A stretch of 64,000 nucleotides of DNA from Neisseria uirgultaei (GCF_962719845.1 NZ_CAUIYF010000004.1:124001-188000); one strand, 5' to 3'; shown: positions 32,691 through 41,624, counted from the stretch's first letter. The notes: generated by a model from the letters alone, not told the origin. A program made the numbers and translations.

Positions 32691-33347
32691 ATGCAGGATA
32701 ATGCTTTGACCATCGCCTTATCCAAAGGGCGCATTTTTGAGGAGACGCTGCCACTGCTTGCCGCTGCCGGCATTGTTCCGACTGAAGAGCCCGAAAAATC
32801 GCGCAAGCTGATTATCGGGACGAACCATGAAAACATCCGCCTTGTCATTGTCCGCGCAACCGATGTTCCGACTTATGTCCGCTACGGTGCGGCGGACTTC
32901 GGCATTGTGGGCAAAGACGTGCTGATCGAACACAGCGGCACGGGGCTTTACCGGCCTTTGGATTTGGAGATTGCCAAGTGCCGCATGATGGTTGCTGTGC
33001 GTAAAGGGTTTGATTACGAAGCCGCTTCGCAACCCGGATGCCGTCTGAAGATTGCCACGAAGTATCCTGAAATCGCGGCATCTCATTTTGCCGGCAAGGG
33101 TGTCCATGTGGACATTATCAAACTGTACGGCTCGATGGAACTTGCGCCGCTGGTCGGCTTGAGCGATGCGATTGTGGACTTGGTTTCGACGGGCAACACC
33201 TTGAAGGCAAACGGCTTGGAGGCAGTCGAACACATCGTCGACATTTCCAGCTACCTGGTGGTCAACAAGGCTGCTTTGAAAACGAAATACGCGCTGCTGG
33301 AGCCGATTATCCGTGCTTTTGAAAGCGCGGTCGGCGCACAGGCGTAA
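32691..33347 (+). CDS. hisG: ATP phosphoribosyltransferase, short form
   Basis: 218 aa. It catalyses the first step of histidine synthesis. LTIALSKGRIFEETLPLLAA, RATDVPTYVRYGAADFGIVG and DLVSTGNTLKANGL are family motifs. The C-terminal regulatory ACT-like domain of the long form is absent, so this is HisG-S, which works with HisZ; no hisZ is in the window. ATG at 32691; the frame from 32622 is a DUS artefact. Confidence 0.95.
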   Translation: MQDNALTIALSKGRIFEETLPLLAAAGIVPTEEPEKSRKLIIGTNHENIRLVIVRATDVPTYVRYGAADFGIVGKDVLIEHSGTGLYRPLDLEIAKCRMMVAVRKGFDYEAASQPGCRLKIATKYPEIAASHFAGKGVHVDIIKLYGSMELAPLVGLSDAIVDLVSTGNTLKANGLEAVEHIVDISSYLVVNKAALKTKYALLEPIIRAFESAVGAQA

Positions 33348-33396
33348 ACGTTTCAGACGGCATTTCAGTTTTCGGAACATTATTTTGGAGAACAGA

Positions 33397-34149
33397 ATGG
33401 ATACGGCAAGCAAAGGCTTTTCCGAAGCTGCGCTGTCTGCATTGGGCAGCGGTGAAAACCGTTTTTATGTGTATTGTCTGACCGACTTGAAAAAGGGGAA
33501 GGTGCTGCACATCGGTACGGGTTGCGGCAACCGCATTTTCGAGTTCGACCATTTCGACGCGCCGACGGCGAAAGCGGTATCCAAGTGCCGGAAAACCGGA
33601 CGCTTTATCCTGAACAGCCATCTGACCGAAAACGAAGCGCGTGCGGCAGAACAGGCAGTGGTGGCGTTTGTCCGCAGCGTCGGCGGCAAAAAACTGAAAA
33701 ACCACGCCGATGGTTCGGCTTGGGGCATCAGCGCGGAAGAGTGGGAACGCCGTTTCGGCTTTGAAGCCGTGCAGACGGACGTGCTGAACCCCGACGGTTT
33801 GGTTTTAGCGGTCAAACTGCCCGACGCAGTCTTACGCAACGAATCCGCCGAAATACTCGCCGAACGCGCACGCGGTACTTGGACGACAGCCAAAGACTTG
33901 ATTAAAAAAGTGAAATATCTGGTCGGTATCGATACGGCTGCAAGCAATGCCGTCGTCTGCGCCTATGAAGTGGCAGGTTTTGAAACGGTGGAAACGGTAA
34001 AAAACGGCAAAACGCTGACGACGTACCGTTTTGCCTTCCTGCCCGAAACCGATGCGGCGGAAACTTTGGGATTGCGGCAAAAATCGCTGCCCGATTTGAA
34101 ATTTGCCAACGGTTCGGACAAAACCTATATCCGCCCCAAAACCGTATAA
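33397..34149 (+). CDS. GIY-YIG-like domain protein of unknown function
   Basis: 250 aa. Near the N-terminus, RFYVYCLTDLKKGKVLHIGT then GCGNRIFEFDHF resembles the GIY-YIG_COG3680 pattern (YVY-x-L-x-D...G...YIG-x-G-x-G-x-R...H), with HIG in place of YIG. The C-terminal half (about 130-250) is not recognised. ATG at 33397 has TTGGAG upstream. It sits between hisG and hisD, all plus strand, but no histidine-related role is evident. Replacement of the first catalytic Tyr by His makes nuclease activity doubtful. Confidence 0.7.
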   Translation: MDTASKGFSEAALSALGSGENRFYVYCLTDLKKGKVLHIGTGCGNRIFEFDHFDAPTAKAVSKCRKTGRFILNSHLTENEARAAEQAVVAFVRSVGGKKLKNHADGSAWGISAEEWERRFGFEAVQTDVLNPDGLVLAVKLPDAVLRNESAEILAERARGTWTTAKDLIKKVKYLVGIDTAASNAVVCAYEVAGFETVETVKNGKTLTTYRFAFLPETDAAETLGLRQKSLPDLKFANGSDKTYIRPKTV

Positions 34150-34217
34150 ATCAAACCGAAATGCTTTCCGAACTGCTTTCAGACGGCATTCGGAACAAAT
34201 CACAAGGAGAACAAATC

Positions 34218-35507
34218 ATGAAAAAACTCAACACCCAATCGCCCGATTTCCAAGCCGGACTCAAAGCCCTGCTGGCTTTTGAAACCGCGCAAAACCCCGA
34301 AACCGAACGCATCGTTGCCGACATTTGCGCCGATGTGCAAAAGCGCGGCGATGCGGCTTTGATTGAATACACCAACAAATTCGACCGGGCAAACGCTCAA
34401 AGCATCAATGATTTAATACTCACGCAAGCCGATTTGAAAGCCGCGTTCGAGCGCATTCCGAACGACGTTCAGACGGCATTGCGGATTGCCGCCCGCCGTG
34501 TCGAAAGCTACCACCAACGCCAAAAAATGGAATCGTGGAGCTACACCGACGAAGACGGCACGCTGTTGGGGCAACAGATTACCCCGCTTGACCGCGTCGG
34601 TATTTACGTCCCCGGCGGCAAGGCGGCATATCCGAGTTCCGTCATCATGAACGCGATGCCCGCCCACGTCGCAGGCGTGAAAGAAATCATTATGGCCGTA
34701 CCGACACCGAAAGGCGAACGCAACGACATCGTGCTTGCCGCCGCATACGTCGCCGGCGTAACCAAAGTCTTCACCGTCGGCGGCGCGCAGGCGGTTGCGG
34801 CTTTGGCTTATGGTACGGAATCGGTGCCTCAAGTCGATAAGATTACCGGCCCGGGCAACGCCTTCGTCGCCGCCGCCAAACGCCGCGTGTTCGGCGTGGT
34901 CGGCATCGACATGGTGGCGGGACCGTCTGAAATCCTGGTCATCGCCGACGGCACGACACCCGCCGACTGGGTGGCGATGGATTTGTTCAGCCAGGCCGAA
35001 CACGACGAAATTGCCCAAGCCATCCTCATCGGCACGTCTCAAGCGTATCTCGACGAAGTAGAAGCCGCTATGGACAGGCTCATCGAAACCATGCCGCGCC
35101 GCGACATCATCGAAGCCTCGCTCGGCAACAGGGGCGCGATGATACTCGCCAAAGACTTGGACGAAGCCTGCGAAATCGCCAACTACATTTCCCCCGAACA
35201 CTTGGAATTGTCAGTCGAAAACCCGCAGGAATGGGCGAAAAAAATCCGCCACGCCGGCGCGATTTTCATGGGACGCTACACTAGCGAAAGCCTCGGCGAC
35301 TACTGCGCCGGCCCAAACCATGTGCTGCCCACCAGCCGCACCGCCCGCTTTTCCTCGCCTTTAGGGACATATGATTTCCAAAAACGCTCCAGCCTGATTC
35401 AGGTTTCGGAACAGGGTGCGCAAAAATTAGGCGAAACCGCCAGCGTGCTGGCACACGGCGAAAGCCTGACCGCCCACGCCCGCGCGGCAGAGTTCCGTAT
35501 GAAATAA
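34218..35507 (+). CDS. hisD: Histidinol dehydrogenase
   Basis: 429 aa. It oxidises histidinol to histidine in two NAD-dependent steps with zinc. GIYVPGGKAAYPSSVIMNA, FTVGGAQAVAALAYGTESVP, QAEHDEIAQA and ISPEHLELSVE carry the substrate and zinc residues. ATG at 34218 follows AAGGAG; the earlier frame start is rejected. Confidence 0.96.
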   Translation: MKKLNTQSPDFQAGLKALLAFETAQNPETERIVADICADVQKRGDAALIEYTNKFDRANAQSINDLILTQADLKAAFERIPNDVQTALRIAARRVESYHQRQKMESWSYTDEDGTLLGQQITPLDRVGIYVPGGKAAYPSSVIMNAMPAHVAGVKEIIMAVPTPKGERNDIVLAAAYVAGVTKVFTVGGAQAVAALAYGTESVPQVDKITGPGNAFVAAAKRRVFGVVGIDMVAGPSEILVIADGTTPADWVAMDLFSQAEHDEIAQAILIGTSQAYLDEVEAAMDRLIETMPRRDIIEASLGNRGAMILAKDLDEACEIANYISPEHLELSVENPQEWAKKIRHAGAIFMGRYTSESLGDYCAGPNHVLPTSRTARFSSPLGTYDFQKRSSLIQVSEQGAQKLGETASVLAHGESLTAHARAAEFRMK

Positions 35508-35552
35508 TGCCGAAACGGCGTACAGGCATATTCCAACCATTAAGGAAACACG

Positions 35553-36650
35553 ATGAAATCCGTCCGACACCTCATCCGCGACGACATACGGGCTATGTCG
35601 GCATATCAGATTGCCGACGTCCCGCCCGGTTTTGCCAAACTCGATGCGATGGAAAGCCCCGCCCATCCTTTTGAGGGGCACGAAGCCCTGATGCGGGAAT
35701 GGCTGGCGCAACTGGCATCCACCCCCATCCACCTCTATCCCGACCCCGCAAAGAGCGGTTTGCAGGAAGCATTGCGTTCGGCGTTCGACATTCCCGAGTC
35801 CGCCGACATCGTGCTGGGCAACGGCTCGGACGAGCTGATACAGTTCATCACCATGCTGACCGCCAAACCGGGCGCGGCAATGTTGGCAGCCGAACCCAGT
35901 TTCGTCATGTACCGCCACAACGCCGCCCTTTACGGTATGGATTATGTCGGCGTTCCATTAAACGGAGATTTCACCCTCAACCTGCCCGCCGTCCTCGAAG
36001 CCGTCAGGAAGCACCGCCCTGCCCTAACCTTTATCGCCTACCCGAACAACCCGACCGGCGTATGCTTCGCGCGCGGCGAAATCGAAGCCGTCATCGAGGC
36101 TTCAGACGGCATTGTCGTGGTCGACGAAGCCTACGGCGCATTCAACGGCGACAGCTTTCTGCCACAGGCGGGCAGGATTCCCAACCTGATAGTCTTACGC
36201 ACCCTCAGCAAAATCGGTTTTGCCGGACTGCGTATCGGCTATGCGGTAGGCTGTCCCGAAGTCATCGGCGAACCGCAAAAAATCCTGCCGCCCTACAATA
36301 TGAACCAACTGAGCCTGACCACCGCCAAACTCGCCCTGCAACACTACGGCATCATCTCTGCCAACATCGACAGACTGAAAAACGAACGCGAACGGATGTT
36401 CGCCGAATTGGGCAAAATATGCCGTCTGAACGCCTTTCCAAGTCAGGCAAACTTCATTACCATACGCGTACCCGATGCCGATTTGTTGTTTGACACATTC
36501 AAACAAAACCGCATCCTCGTCAAAAAACTGCACGGCTCTCACCCGCTTTTGGAACACTGCCTGCGTATTACCGTAGGCAGCCCCGCACAAAACGATGCCG
36601 TTCTCAACGTCATCCGCCAACTTTACTGCCAACCAACGGATTTCCTATGA
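35553..36650 (+). CDS. hisC: Histidinol-phosphate aminotransferase
   Basis: 365 aa PLP enzyme of fold type I. LGNGSDELIQFITML, YPNNPTGVCF, VVDEAYGAF and the PLP lysine in LRTLSKIGFAGLRIGYAVG are clear. Its stop codon overlaps the hisB start by 4 nt. Confidence 0.95.
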   Translation: MKSVRHLIRDDIRAMSAYQIADVPPGFAKLDAMESPAHPFEGHEALMREWLAQLASTPIHLYPDPAKSGLQEALRSAFDIPESADIVLGNGSDELIQFITMLTAKPGAAMLAAEPSFVMYRHNAALYGMDYVGVPLNGDFTLNLPAVLEAVRKHRPALTFIAYPNNPTGVCFARGEIEAVIEASDGIVVVDEAYGAFNGDSFLPQAGRIPNLIVLRTLSKIGFAGLRIGYAVGCPEVIGEPQKILPPYNMNQLSLTTAKLALQHYGIISANIDRLKNERERMFAELGKICRLNAFPSQANFITIRVPDADLLFDTFKQNRILVKKLHGSHPLLEHCLRITVGSPAQNDAVLNVIRQLYCQPTDFL

Positions 36651-37564
36651 ATTTGACTAAAACACAACGCCAACTGCACAACTTCCTGACCCTCGCCCAA
36701 GAAGCAGGTTCACTGTCCAAGCTCGCCAAACTCTGCGGCTACCGCACCCCCGTCTCACTTTACAAACTCAAACAACGCCTTGAAAAGCAGGCAGAAGACC
36801 CCGACGCGCGCGGCATCCGTCCCAGCCTGATGGCAAAACTCGAAAAACACACCGGCAAACCCAAAGGCTGGCTCGACAGAAAACACCGCGAACGCACTGT
36901 CCCCGAAACCGCCGCAGAAAACACCGGAACTGCCGAAACCCAAATTGCCGAAACCGCATCCGCTGCCGGCTGCCGCAGCGTTACCGTCAACCGCCATACC
37001 TGCGAAACCCAAATTACCGTCTCCATCAACCTCGACGGCAGCGGCAAAAGCAGGCTGGATACCGGCGTTCCCTTCCTCGAACACATGATCGACCAAATCG
37101 CCCGCCACGGCATGATCGACATCGACATCAGCTGCAAAGGCGACCTGCACATCGACGACCACCACACCGTCGAAGACATCGGCATCACACTCGGACAGGC
37201 AATCCGGCAGGCACTCGGCGACAAAAAAGGCATCCGCCGCTACGGACACGCCTACGTCCCGCTCGACGAAGCCCTCAGCCGCGTCGTCATCGACCTTTCC
37301 GGCCGTCCCGGACTCGTGTACAACATCGAATTTACCCGCGCCCTGATTGGAAAATTCGATGTCGATTTGTTTGAAGAATTTTTCCACGGCATCGTCAACC
37401 ACAGTATGATGACCCTGCACATCGACAACCTCAGCGGCAAAAACGCCCACCATCAGGCGGAAACCGTATTCAAAGCCTTCGGGCGCGCCCTGCGTATGGC
37501 AGTCGAACACGACCCGCGCATGGCAGGGCAGACCCCGTCCACCAAAGGCACGCTGACCGCATAA
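36647..37564 (+). CDS. hisB: Imidazoleglycerol-phosphate dehydratase with N-terminal extension
   Basis: 305 aa. Residues from about 110 to the end are a complete monofunctional HisB with the manganese-binding His motifs (FLEHMIDQIARHG; DDHHTVEDIG; GIVNHSMMTLHI; KNAHHQAETVF). The first about 108 residues are extra. They start with TLAQEAGSLSKLAKLCGYRT, which looks helix-turn-helix-like, continue with basic helices (LEKHTGKPKGWLDRKHRERT), then an Ala/Glu/Thr-rich linker. It is not the phosphatase domain of bifunctional HisB. ATGA overlap with hisC fixes the start. Confidence 0.93.
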   Translation: MNLTKTQRQLHNFLTLAQEAGSLSKLAKLCGYRTPVSLYKLKQRLEKQAEDPDARGIRPSLMAKLEKHTGKPKGWLDRKHRERTVPETAAENTGTAETQIAETASAAGCRSVTVNRHTCETQITVSINLDGSGKSRLDTGVPFLEHMIDQIARHGMIDIDISCKGDLHIDDHHTVEDIGITLGQAIRQALGDKKGIRRYGHAYVPLDEALSRVVIDLSGRPGLVYNIEFTRALIGKFDVDLFEEFFHGIVNHSMMTLHIDNLSGKNAHHQAETVFKAFGRALRMAVEHDPRMAGQTPSTKGTLTA

Positions 37565-37572
37565 CACAAACA

Positions 37573-37605
37573 GGCCGTCTGAAGCGCAGAAAGCCTTCAG
37601 ACGGC
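37573..37605 (+). terminator. DUS pair downstream of hisB
   Basis: GCCGTCTGAA and TTCAGACGGC with a 13-nt loop, between hisB and the dehydrogenase gene. Confidence 0.5.
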
Positions 37606-37635
37606 ATTACAGCACCCCAACAAAGGAGAAACACT

Positions 37636-38505
37636 ATGTCCGCAGAAACATACACAAAAATCGGCTGGATAGGCTTAGGGCAAATGGGTCTGCCTATGGT
37701 AACGCGGCTCTTGGACGGCGGCATCGAAGTCGGCGTATACAACCGCTCGCCCGGCAAAGCCGCCACCTTAGTTGAAAAAGGCGCAAAAGTTTACGGCAGC
37801 ACCGCCGAACTCGTCCGCGACTATCCCGTCATTTTCCTGATGGTTTCCGACTATGCCGCCGTGTGCAACATCCTGAACGGAGTCCGCGACGGATTGTCCG
37901 GCAAAATCATCGTCAATATGAGCACCATCTCCCCGACCGAAAACCTCGCCGTCAAAGCACTTGTCGAAGCCGCAGGCGGACAGTTTGCCGAAGCACCCGT
38001 TTCCGGATCGGTCGGCCCCGCCACCAACGGCACGCTGCTGATTCTGTTCGGCGGCAGCGAAGCCGTTTTAAACCCGCTGCAAAAAATATTTTCCCTCGTC
38101 GGCAAAAAAACCTTCCACTTCGGCGAAGTGGGCAAAGGCTCGGGCGCGAAACTCGTCTTGAACTCGCTCTTGGGCATTTTCGGCGAAGCGTACAGCGAAG
38201 CGATGCTGATGGCGCGGCAGTTCGGCATCGATACCGACACCATCGTCGAAGCCATCGGCGGCTCGGCAATGGACTCGCCCATGTTCCAAACCAAAAAATC
38301 CCTGTGGGCAAACCGCGAATTCCCACCCGCCTTCGCCCTCAAACACGCCTCCAAAGACCTCAACCTCGCCGTCAAAGAGCTTGAACAGGCAGGCAACACC
38401 CTGCCCGCCGTCGAAACCGTTGCTGCCAGCTACCGCAAAGCAGTCGAAGCCGGCTACGGCGAACAGGACGTTTCCGGCGTTTACCTGAAATTGGCAGAAC
38501 ACTGA
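37636..38505 (+). CDS. NAD(P)-dependent beta-hydroxyacid dehydrogenase
   Basis: 289 aa, 6-phosphogluconate dehydrogenase superfamily. The Rossmann motif WIGLGQMGLPMVTRLLDGG, substrate motif EAPVSGSVGPATNGTLLILF and catalytic Lys in GKGSGAKLVLNSLLGIFGE are present. Sequence fits the tartronate semialdehyde/hydroxyisobutyrate/succinic semialdehyde reductase group; the substrate cannot be assigned. RBS AAAGGAGAAAC. Confidence 0.92.
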   Translation: MSAETYTKIGWIGLGQMGLPMVTRLLDGGIEVGVYNRSPGKAATLVEKGAKVYGSTAELVRDYPVIFLMVSDYAAVCNILNGVRDGLSGKIIVNMSTISPTENLAVKALVEAAGGQFAEAPVSGSVGPATNGTLLILFGGSEAVLNPLQKIFSLVGKKTFHFGEVGKGSGAKLVLNSLLGIFGEAYSEAMLMARQFGIDTDTIVEAIGGSAMDSPMFQTKKSLWANREFPPAFALKHASKDLNLAVKELEQAGNTLPAVETVAASYRKAVEAGYGEQDVSGVYLKLAEH

Positions 38506-38522
38506 TTGCCTTTTCCAAACAC

Positions 38523-38555
38523 AATGCCGTCTGAACATATTTCAGACGGCATTTT
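38523..38555 (+). terminator. DUS hairpin terminator of the dehydrogenase gene
   Basis: AATGCCGTCTGAA and TTCAGACGGCATT with a 5-nt loop, followed by five T. Confidence 0.75.
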
Positions 38556-38568
38556 TATCGCCCCGCGC

Positions 38569-38597
38569 TTGAAATCAGTCCCGATTATGACTATAAT
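38569..38597 (+). promoter_or_regulatory. Promoter of the MarR regulator gene
   Basis: TTGAAA (38569-38574), 17 nt, perfect TATAAT (38592-38597). The leader between promoter and ATG holds an imperfect inverted repeat, TTAGTC...GACCAA, that could be an autoregulatory operator. Confidence 0.75.
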
Positions 38598-38629
38598 CCG
38601 CACAAATTTAGTCAATATCAAGACCAATT

Positions 38630-39061
38630 ATGAACCGACTCGACCAACTTGGAACCCGTATCAACCTGATTTGCAATGTCTTCGACAAATGGATCGGGCA
38701 GCAGGATTTGAATTACAACCTCTTTGCCGTACTTTATACCCTGGCAACCGAAGGCAGCCGCACGCAAAAGCATATCGGCGAAGAGTGGAGTCTGCCCAAA
38801 CAGACCGTTTCAGGCGTATGCAAAACCCTTGCCGGACAAGGGTTAATCGAATGGCAGGAAGGCGAACAGGACCGGCGCGAACGGTTGCTGTCGCTGACCG
38901 AAAAAGGCAAAGCCCATGCCGCACCTTTAACAGAAAGCGCGCAGGAATTCAGCGACAAAGTATTTGCCACATTCGGCGACAAGCGCACAACCCGGCTGTT
39001 TGCCGATTTGGATGCACTGGCGGAAGTGATGGAAAGAACAATCTCGGAAAATAAAAAATAG
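38630..39061 (+). CDS. MarR-family transcriptional regulator
   Basis: 143 aa winged helix-turn-helix dimer. LNYNLFAVLYTLATEGSRTQ, IGEEWSLPKQTVSGVCKTLA and EQDRRERLLSLTEKGKAH give the recognition helix and wing. Length and content agree with the meningococcal MarR protein whose structure is known (NMB1585, from memory). The next gene starts 9 bp later, so it probably regulates the adjacent membrane protein gene. Confidence 0.93.
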   Translation: MNRLDQLGTRINLICNVFDKWIGQQDLNYNLFAVLYTLATEGSRTQKHIGEEWSLPKQTVSGVCKTLAGQGLIEWQEGEQDRRERLLSLTEKGKAHAAPLTESAQEFSDKVFATFGDKRTTRLFADLDALAEVMERTISENKK

Positions 39062-39070
39062 AGAGCAAAT

Positions 39071-40032
39071 ATGTGGAAAATGTTGAAACACATAGCCCAA
39101 ACCCACCGCAAGCGTCTGCTCGGCACATTTTCTCTGGTCGGACTGGAAAACCTTTTGATGCTGGTGTATCCGGTGTTTGGCGGTTGGGCAATTAATGCCG
39201 TAATTGCGGGGAAGGTGTGGCAGGCGTTGCTGTACGCTTTGATTGTGCTTTTAATGTGGCTGGTCGGTGCGGCGCGACGGATTGCCGATACGCGCACGTT
39301 TACGCGGATTTATAGTGGATTAAATTTAAACCAGTACAGCGTTGCCTCGCCTTGCCGTACTATTTGTACTGTCTGCGGCTTCGTCGCCTTGTCCTGATTT
39401 AAATTTATACCGAAATCGCCGTGCCGGTTGTGTTGGAACAGCAGCAGCGGCAAGTCACGCATTCAGCGGTAACTGCGCGGGTTGCCCTGTCGCGTGAGTT
39501 TGTCAGCTTTTTTGAAGAACACTTGCCGATTGCCGCGACATCCGTCGTATCCATATTCGGCGCGTGCATCATGCTGCTGGTGCTGGAATTTTGGGTCGGC
39601 GTGTCGGCGGTGGGCATACTTGCGTTGTTTTTATGGCTTTTGCCACGTTTTGCCGCCATTAGCGAAAACCTGTATTTCCGCCTGAACAACAGCTTGGAAC
39701 GCGACAACCACTTTATCCGAAAAGGCGACGAGCGGCAGCTGTACCGCCATTACGGACTGGTTGCGCGCCTGCGTGTGCTGATTTCCAACCGCGAAGCCTT
39801 CGGCTATCTCTGCGTCGGCGCGGCGATGGGTATTTTGTTCGGCTTTGCTTTTGTAATGATGACGCTCAAAGGCTACGGCAGCGCGGGGCATATTTATTCG
39901 GTCAGCACTTATCTGTGGATGTTTGCCATGAGTTTGGACGACGTACCGCGATTGGTCGAACAATATTCCAATTTGAAAGACATCGGACAACGGATAGAGT
40001 GGTCGGAACGGAACATCAAAGCCGGAACTTGA
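39071..40032 (+). pseudogene. ABC transporter membrane-domain protein, interrupted by a Correia element
   Basis: The first 80 residues (MWKMLKHIAQTHRKRLLGTF...ARRIADTRTFTRIY) and a second part from about 39410 (TEIAVPVVLEQQQRQVTHSA...SERNIKAGT) fit one six-helix ABC membrane domain without an ATPase. Between them lies a 99-bp Correia element (39311-39409), which adds a stop at 39395-39397 and shifts the frame. Removing the element joins the parts as RIY-TEIAVP. The second part alone could be translated (GTG at 39421, 203 aa) but would lack the first two helices. It follows the MarR gene by 9 bp. Confidence 0.8.
39311..39409. repeat. Short-form Correia element inside the ABC membrane protein gene
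   Basis: 99 bp. The left end is the complete terminus TATAGTGGATTAAATTTAAA; the core lacks the roughly 50-bp segment of the full form. The right end, TTTAAATTTATA, lacks part of the standard terminus (about 8 bp). Flanking TA bases agree with the known TA target. Confidence 0.9.
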
Positions 40033-40033
40033 A

Positions 40034-40066
40034 AAATGCCGTCTGAACACGCTTCAGACGGCATTT
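40034..40066. terminator. DUS hairpin between convergent genes
   Basis: AAATGCCGTCTGAA and TTCAGACGGCATTT form a 14-bp stem between the broken ABC gene and sohB, placed to end transcription in both directions. Confidence 0.65.
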
Positions 40067-40082
40067 CCATCCTTTCGGCAAA

Positions 40083-41135
40083 CTACATCACATCCGCCCG
40101 CCGGTTGACAAGTTTGGCAAACAACTTTTCAACAGAAGCTTCCGCCTGCAAACCAATGCGCTGGATCAGGCTTTGCTTCTCCTGATATTTCACTTCGATA
40201 ACCTGTTTGTTTTCAAACGCTTTCAACAACAAATCATCACTGGTCGAAATACTGTCAACCAGATTCAGCTCCAACGCCTGCCGACCGAACCAATGCTCGC
40301 CCGTCGCTATTTTTTCAATATCCAACCCGGGGCGGTTTTCACTGACAAACTGCTTGAACAACTGATGCGTTTCCTCCAGTTCCTGCCGGAATTTCTGTTT
40401 GCCCTTTTCCGTATTTTCACCCATAAAGGTAACCGTGCGCTTAAATTCGCCTGCCGTCATCACATCCACATCGATATCATGTTTTTTCAACAGGCGGTGG
40501 ATATTCGGCACTTCCGCCACCACACCCACCGAACCGACAATCGCAAACGGAGCGGAAACAATTTTATCCGCCACACACGCCATCATATAGCCGCCGCTTG
40601 CCGCGACCTTATCGACAGCAACAGTCAACGGAATATTGCGTTCGCGCAAACGCCTAAGCTGCGAAGCTGCCAAACCGTAACCGTGAACGACACCGCCCGG
40701 ACTTTCCAATCTGAGCAGAACCTCATCTTCAGGCTTGGCAATCGAAAGCACCGCCGTAATCTCATGACGCAAGGATTCTACGGCGTGTGCATACAAATCG
40801 CCGTCAAAATCCAACACAAAAAGGCGGGATTTTTGCGTTTCGGCAGATTTCTCTCCGCCCTCCTTCAAACGCTTTTTCTCTGCTTTGGCTTCCGCCTTTT
40901 CCTTTTTCTTTTCTTCTTTTTCCTGATGTTTTGCCTCTTCCCCGCTTAAAAAGAATGCTTCAAACGATTGCCGCTGTTTTTTATAATTTTCCGAAAAATC
41001 CGTCAGTACGACACTGCCGCTTTCCGACTGTTTCTTACTCTGTACGATAGCCAACACAATCAGCGCAATTGCGCCAAACACGGTAAGCAGTTCGAGCAGG
41101 AAAATACCGTAATTCAGTAAAATTTCTTTCCACAT
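40083..41135 (-). CDS. sohB: SohB-like inner-membrane serine protease (S49)
   Basis: 350 aa. An N-terminal transmembrane segment (LLNYGIFLLELLTVFGAIAL) is followed by a highly charged Lys/Glu coiled region (about 70-105), then the S49 domain. The nucleophile Ser is in VAASGGYMMACVADKIV and the catalytic Lys in EFKRTVTFMGENTEKGKQKF. E. coli SohB suppresses loss of DegP. I use ATG 41135 (MWKEILLNYG), which aligns with E. coli and has GAGGAAAT upstream; an ATG at 41183 is possible. Confidence 0.92.
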   Translation of the reverse strand: MWKEILLNYGIFLLELLTVFGAIALIVLAIVQSKKQSESGSVVLTDFSENYKKQRQSFEAFFLSGEEAKHQEKEEKKKEKAEAKAEKKRLKEGGEKSAETQKSRLFVLDFDGDLYAHAVESLRHEITAVLSIAKPEDEVLLRLESPGGVVHGYGLAASQLRRLRERNIPLTVAVDKVAASGGYMMACVADKIVSAPFAIVGSVGVVAEVPNIHRLLKKHDIDVDVMTAGEFKRTVTFMGENTEKGKQKFRQELEETHQLFKQFVSENRPGLDIEKIATGEHWFGRQALELNLVDSISTSDDLLLKAFENKQVIEVKYQEKQSLIQRIGLQAEASVEKLFAKLVNRRADVM

Positions 41136-41196
41136 TGATTGGATTTCCTCTTGTTCAGGCATGAACATGTCAATATTGTCCATCCCCGTCCGACAG

Positions 41197-41222
41197 ATAA
41201 AAAAATAACCGCTTGGAGCGGT
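41197..41222 (-). terminator. Terminator of the tRNA cluster
   Basis: AACCGCT (41207-41213) pairs with AGCGGT (41217-41222), with a T-rich run after it on the minus strand, just past tRNA-Leu. Similar to the terminator of tRNA-Leu(CAA). Confidence 0.8.
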
Positions 41223-41238
41223 ATTGTTATTTTCAGCT

Positions 41239-41328
41239 TGGTGCCCGGAGCCGGAATCGAACCGGCACGGGATGTTTAGTCCCGACGGATTTTAAGTCCG
41301 TTGTGTCTACCTATTTCACCACCCGGGC
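41239..41328 (-). tRNA. tRNA-Leu(UAA)
   Basis: 90 nt including CCA. Acceptor GCCCGGG; anticodon loop CTTAAAA gives UAA; long variable arm (class II). Last gene of a six-tRNA operon. Confidence 0.96.
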
Positions 41329-41430
41329 ATTTGTGAAAGGTGGAGGCGGGGGCGCGGATTTTAACCGGCCTGTATGAAGATTGCACTCCTCATAGCATAA
41401 ACACTCTGCCACCCCGCCATGGTACGATAA

Positions 41431-41504
41431 TGGAGGCGAGAGTCGGAATCGAACCGGCGTAGACGGATTTGCAATCCGCTGCATAACCACTTTGCTATCT
41501 CGCC
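41431..41504 (-). tRNA. tRNA-Cys(GCA)
   Basis: 74 nt including CCA. Acceptor GGCGAGA; anticodon loop TTGCAAA gives GCA; discriminator base T, as in bacterial tRNA-Cys. Confidence 0.96.
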
Positions 41505-41527
41505 TAAAACTGGCTTATCTAAAAACT

Positions 41528-41603
41528 TGGAGCGGGAAACGAGTCTCGAACTCGCGACCTCAACCTTGGCAAGGTTGCGCTCTACCAACTGAGCTATTCC
41601 CGC
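41528..41603 (-). tRNA. tRNA-Gly(GCC), copy 4
   Basis: 76 nt including CCA. Acceptor GCGGGAA; anticodon stem CAACC/GGTTG around TTGCCAA gives anticodon GCC. Identical in sequence to the three upstream copies. Confidence 0.97.
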
Positions 41604-41624
41604 GCGTTCAAACATATCGGTTTT

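Noticed and set aside
38068..38538. Minus-strand 156-aa frame over the dehydrogenase gene
   Set aside because: Fully inside a well-conserved plus-strand gene, low-complexity composition and no ribosome site.
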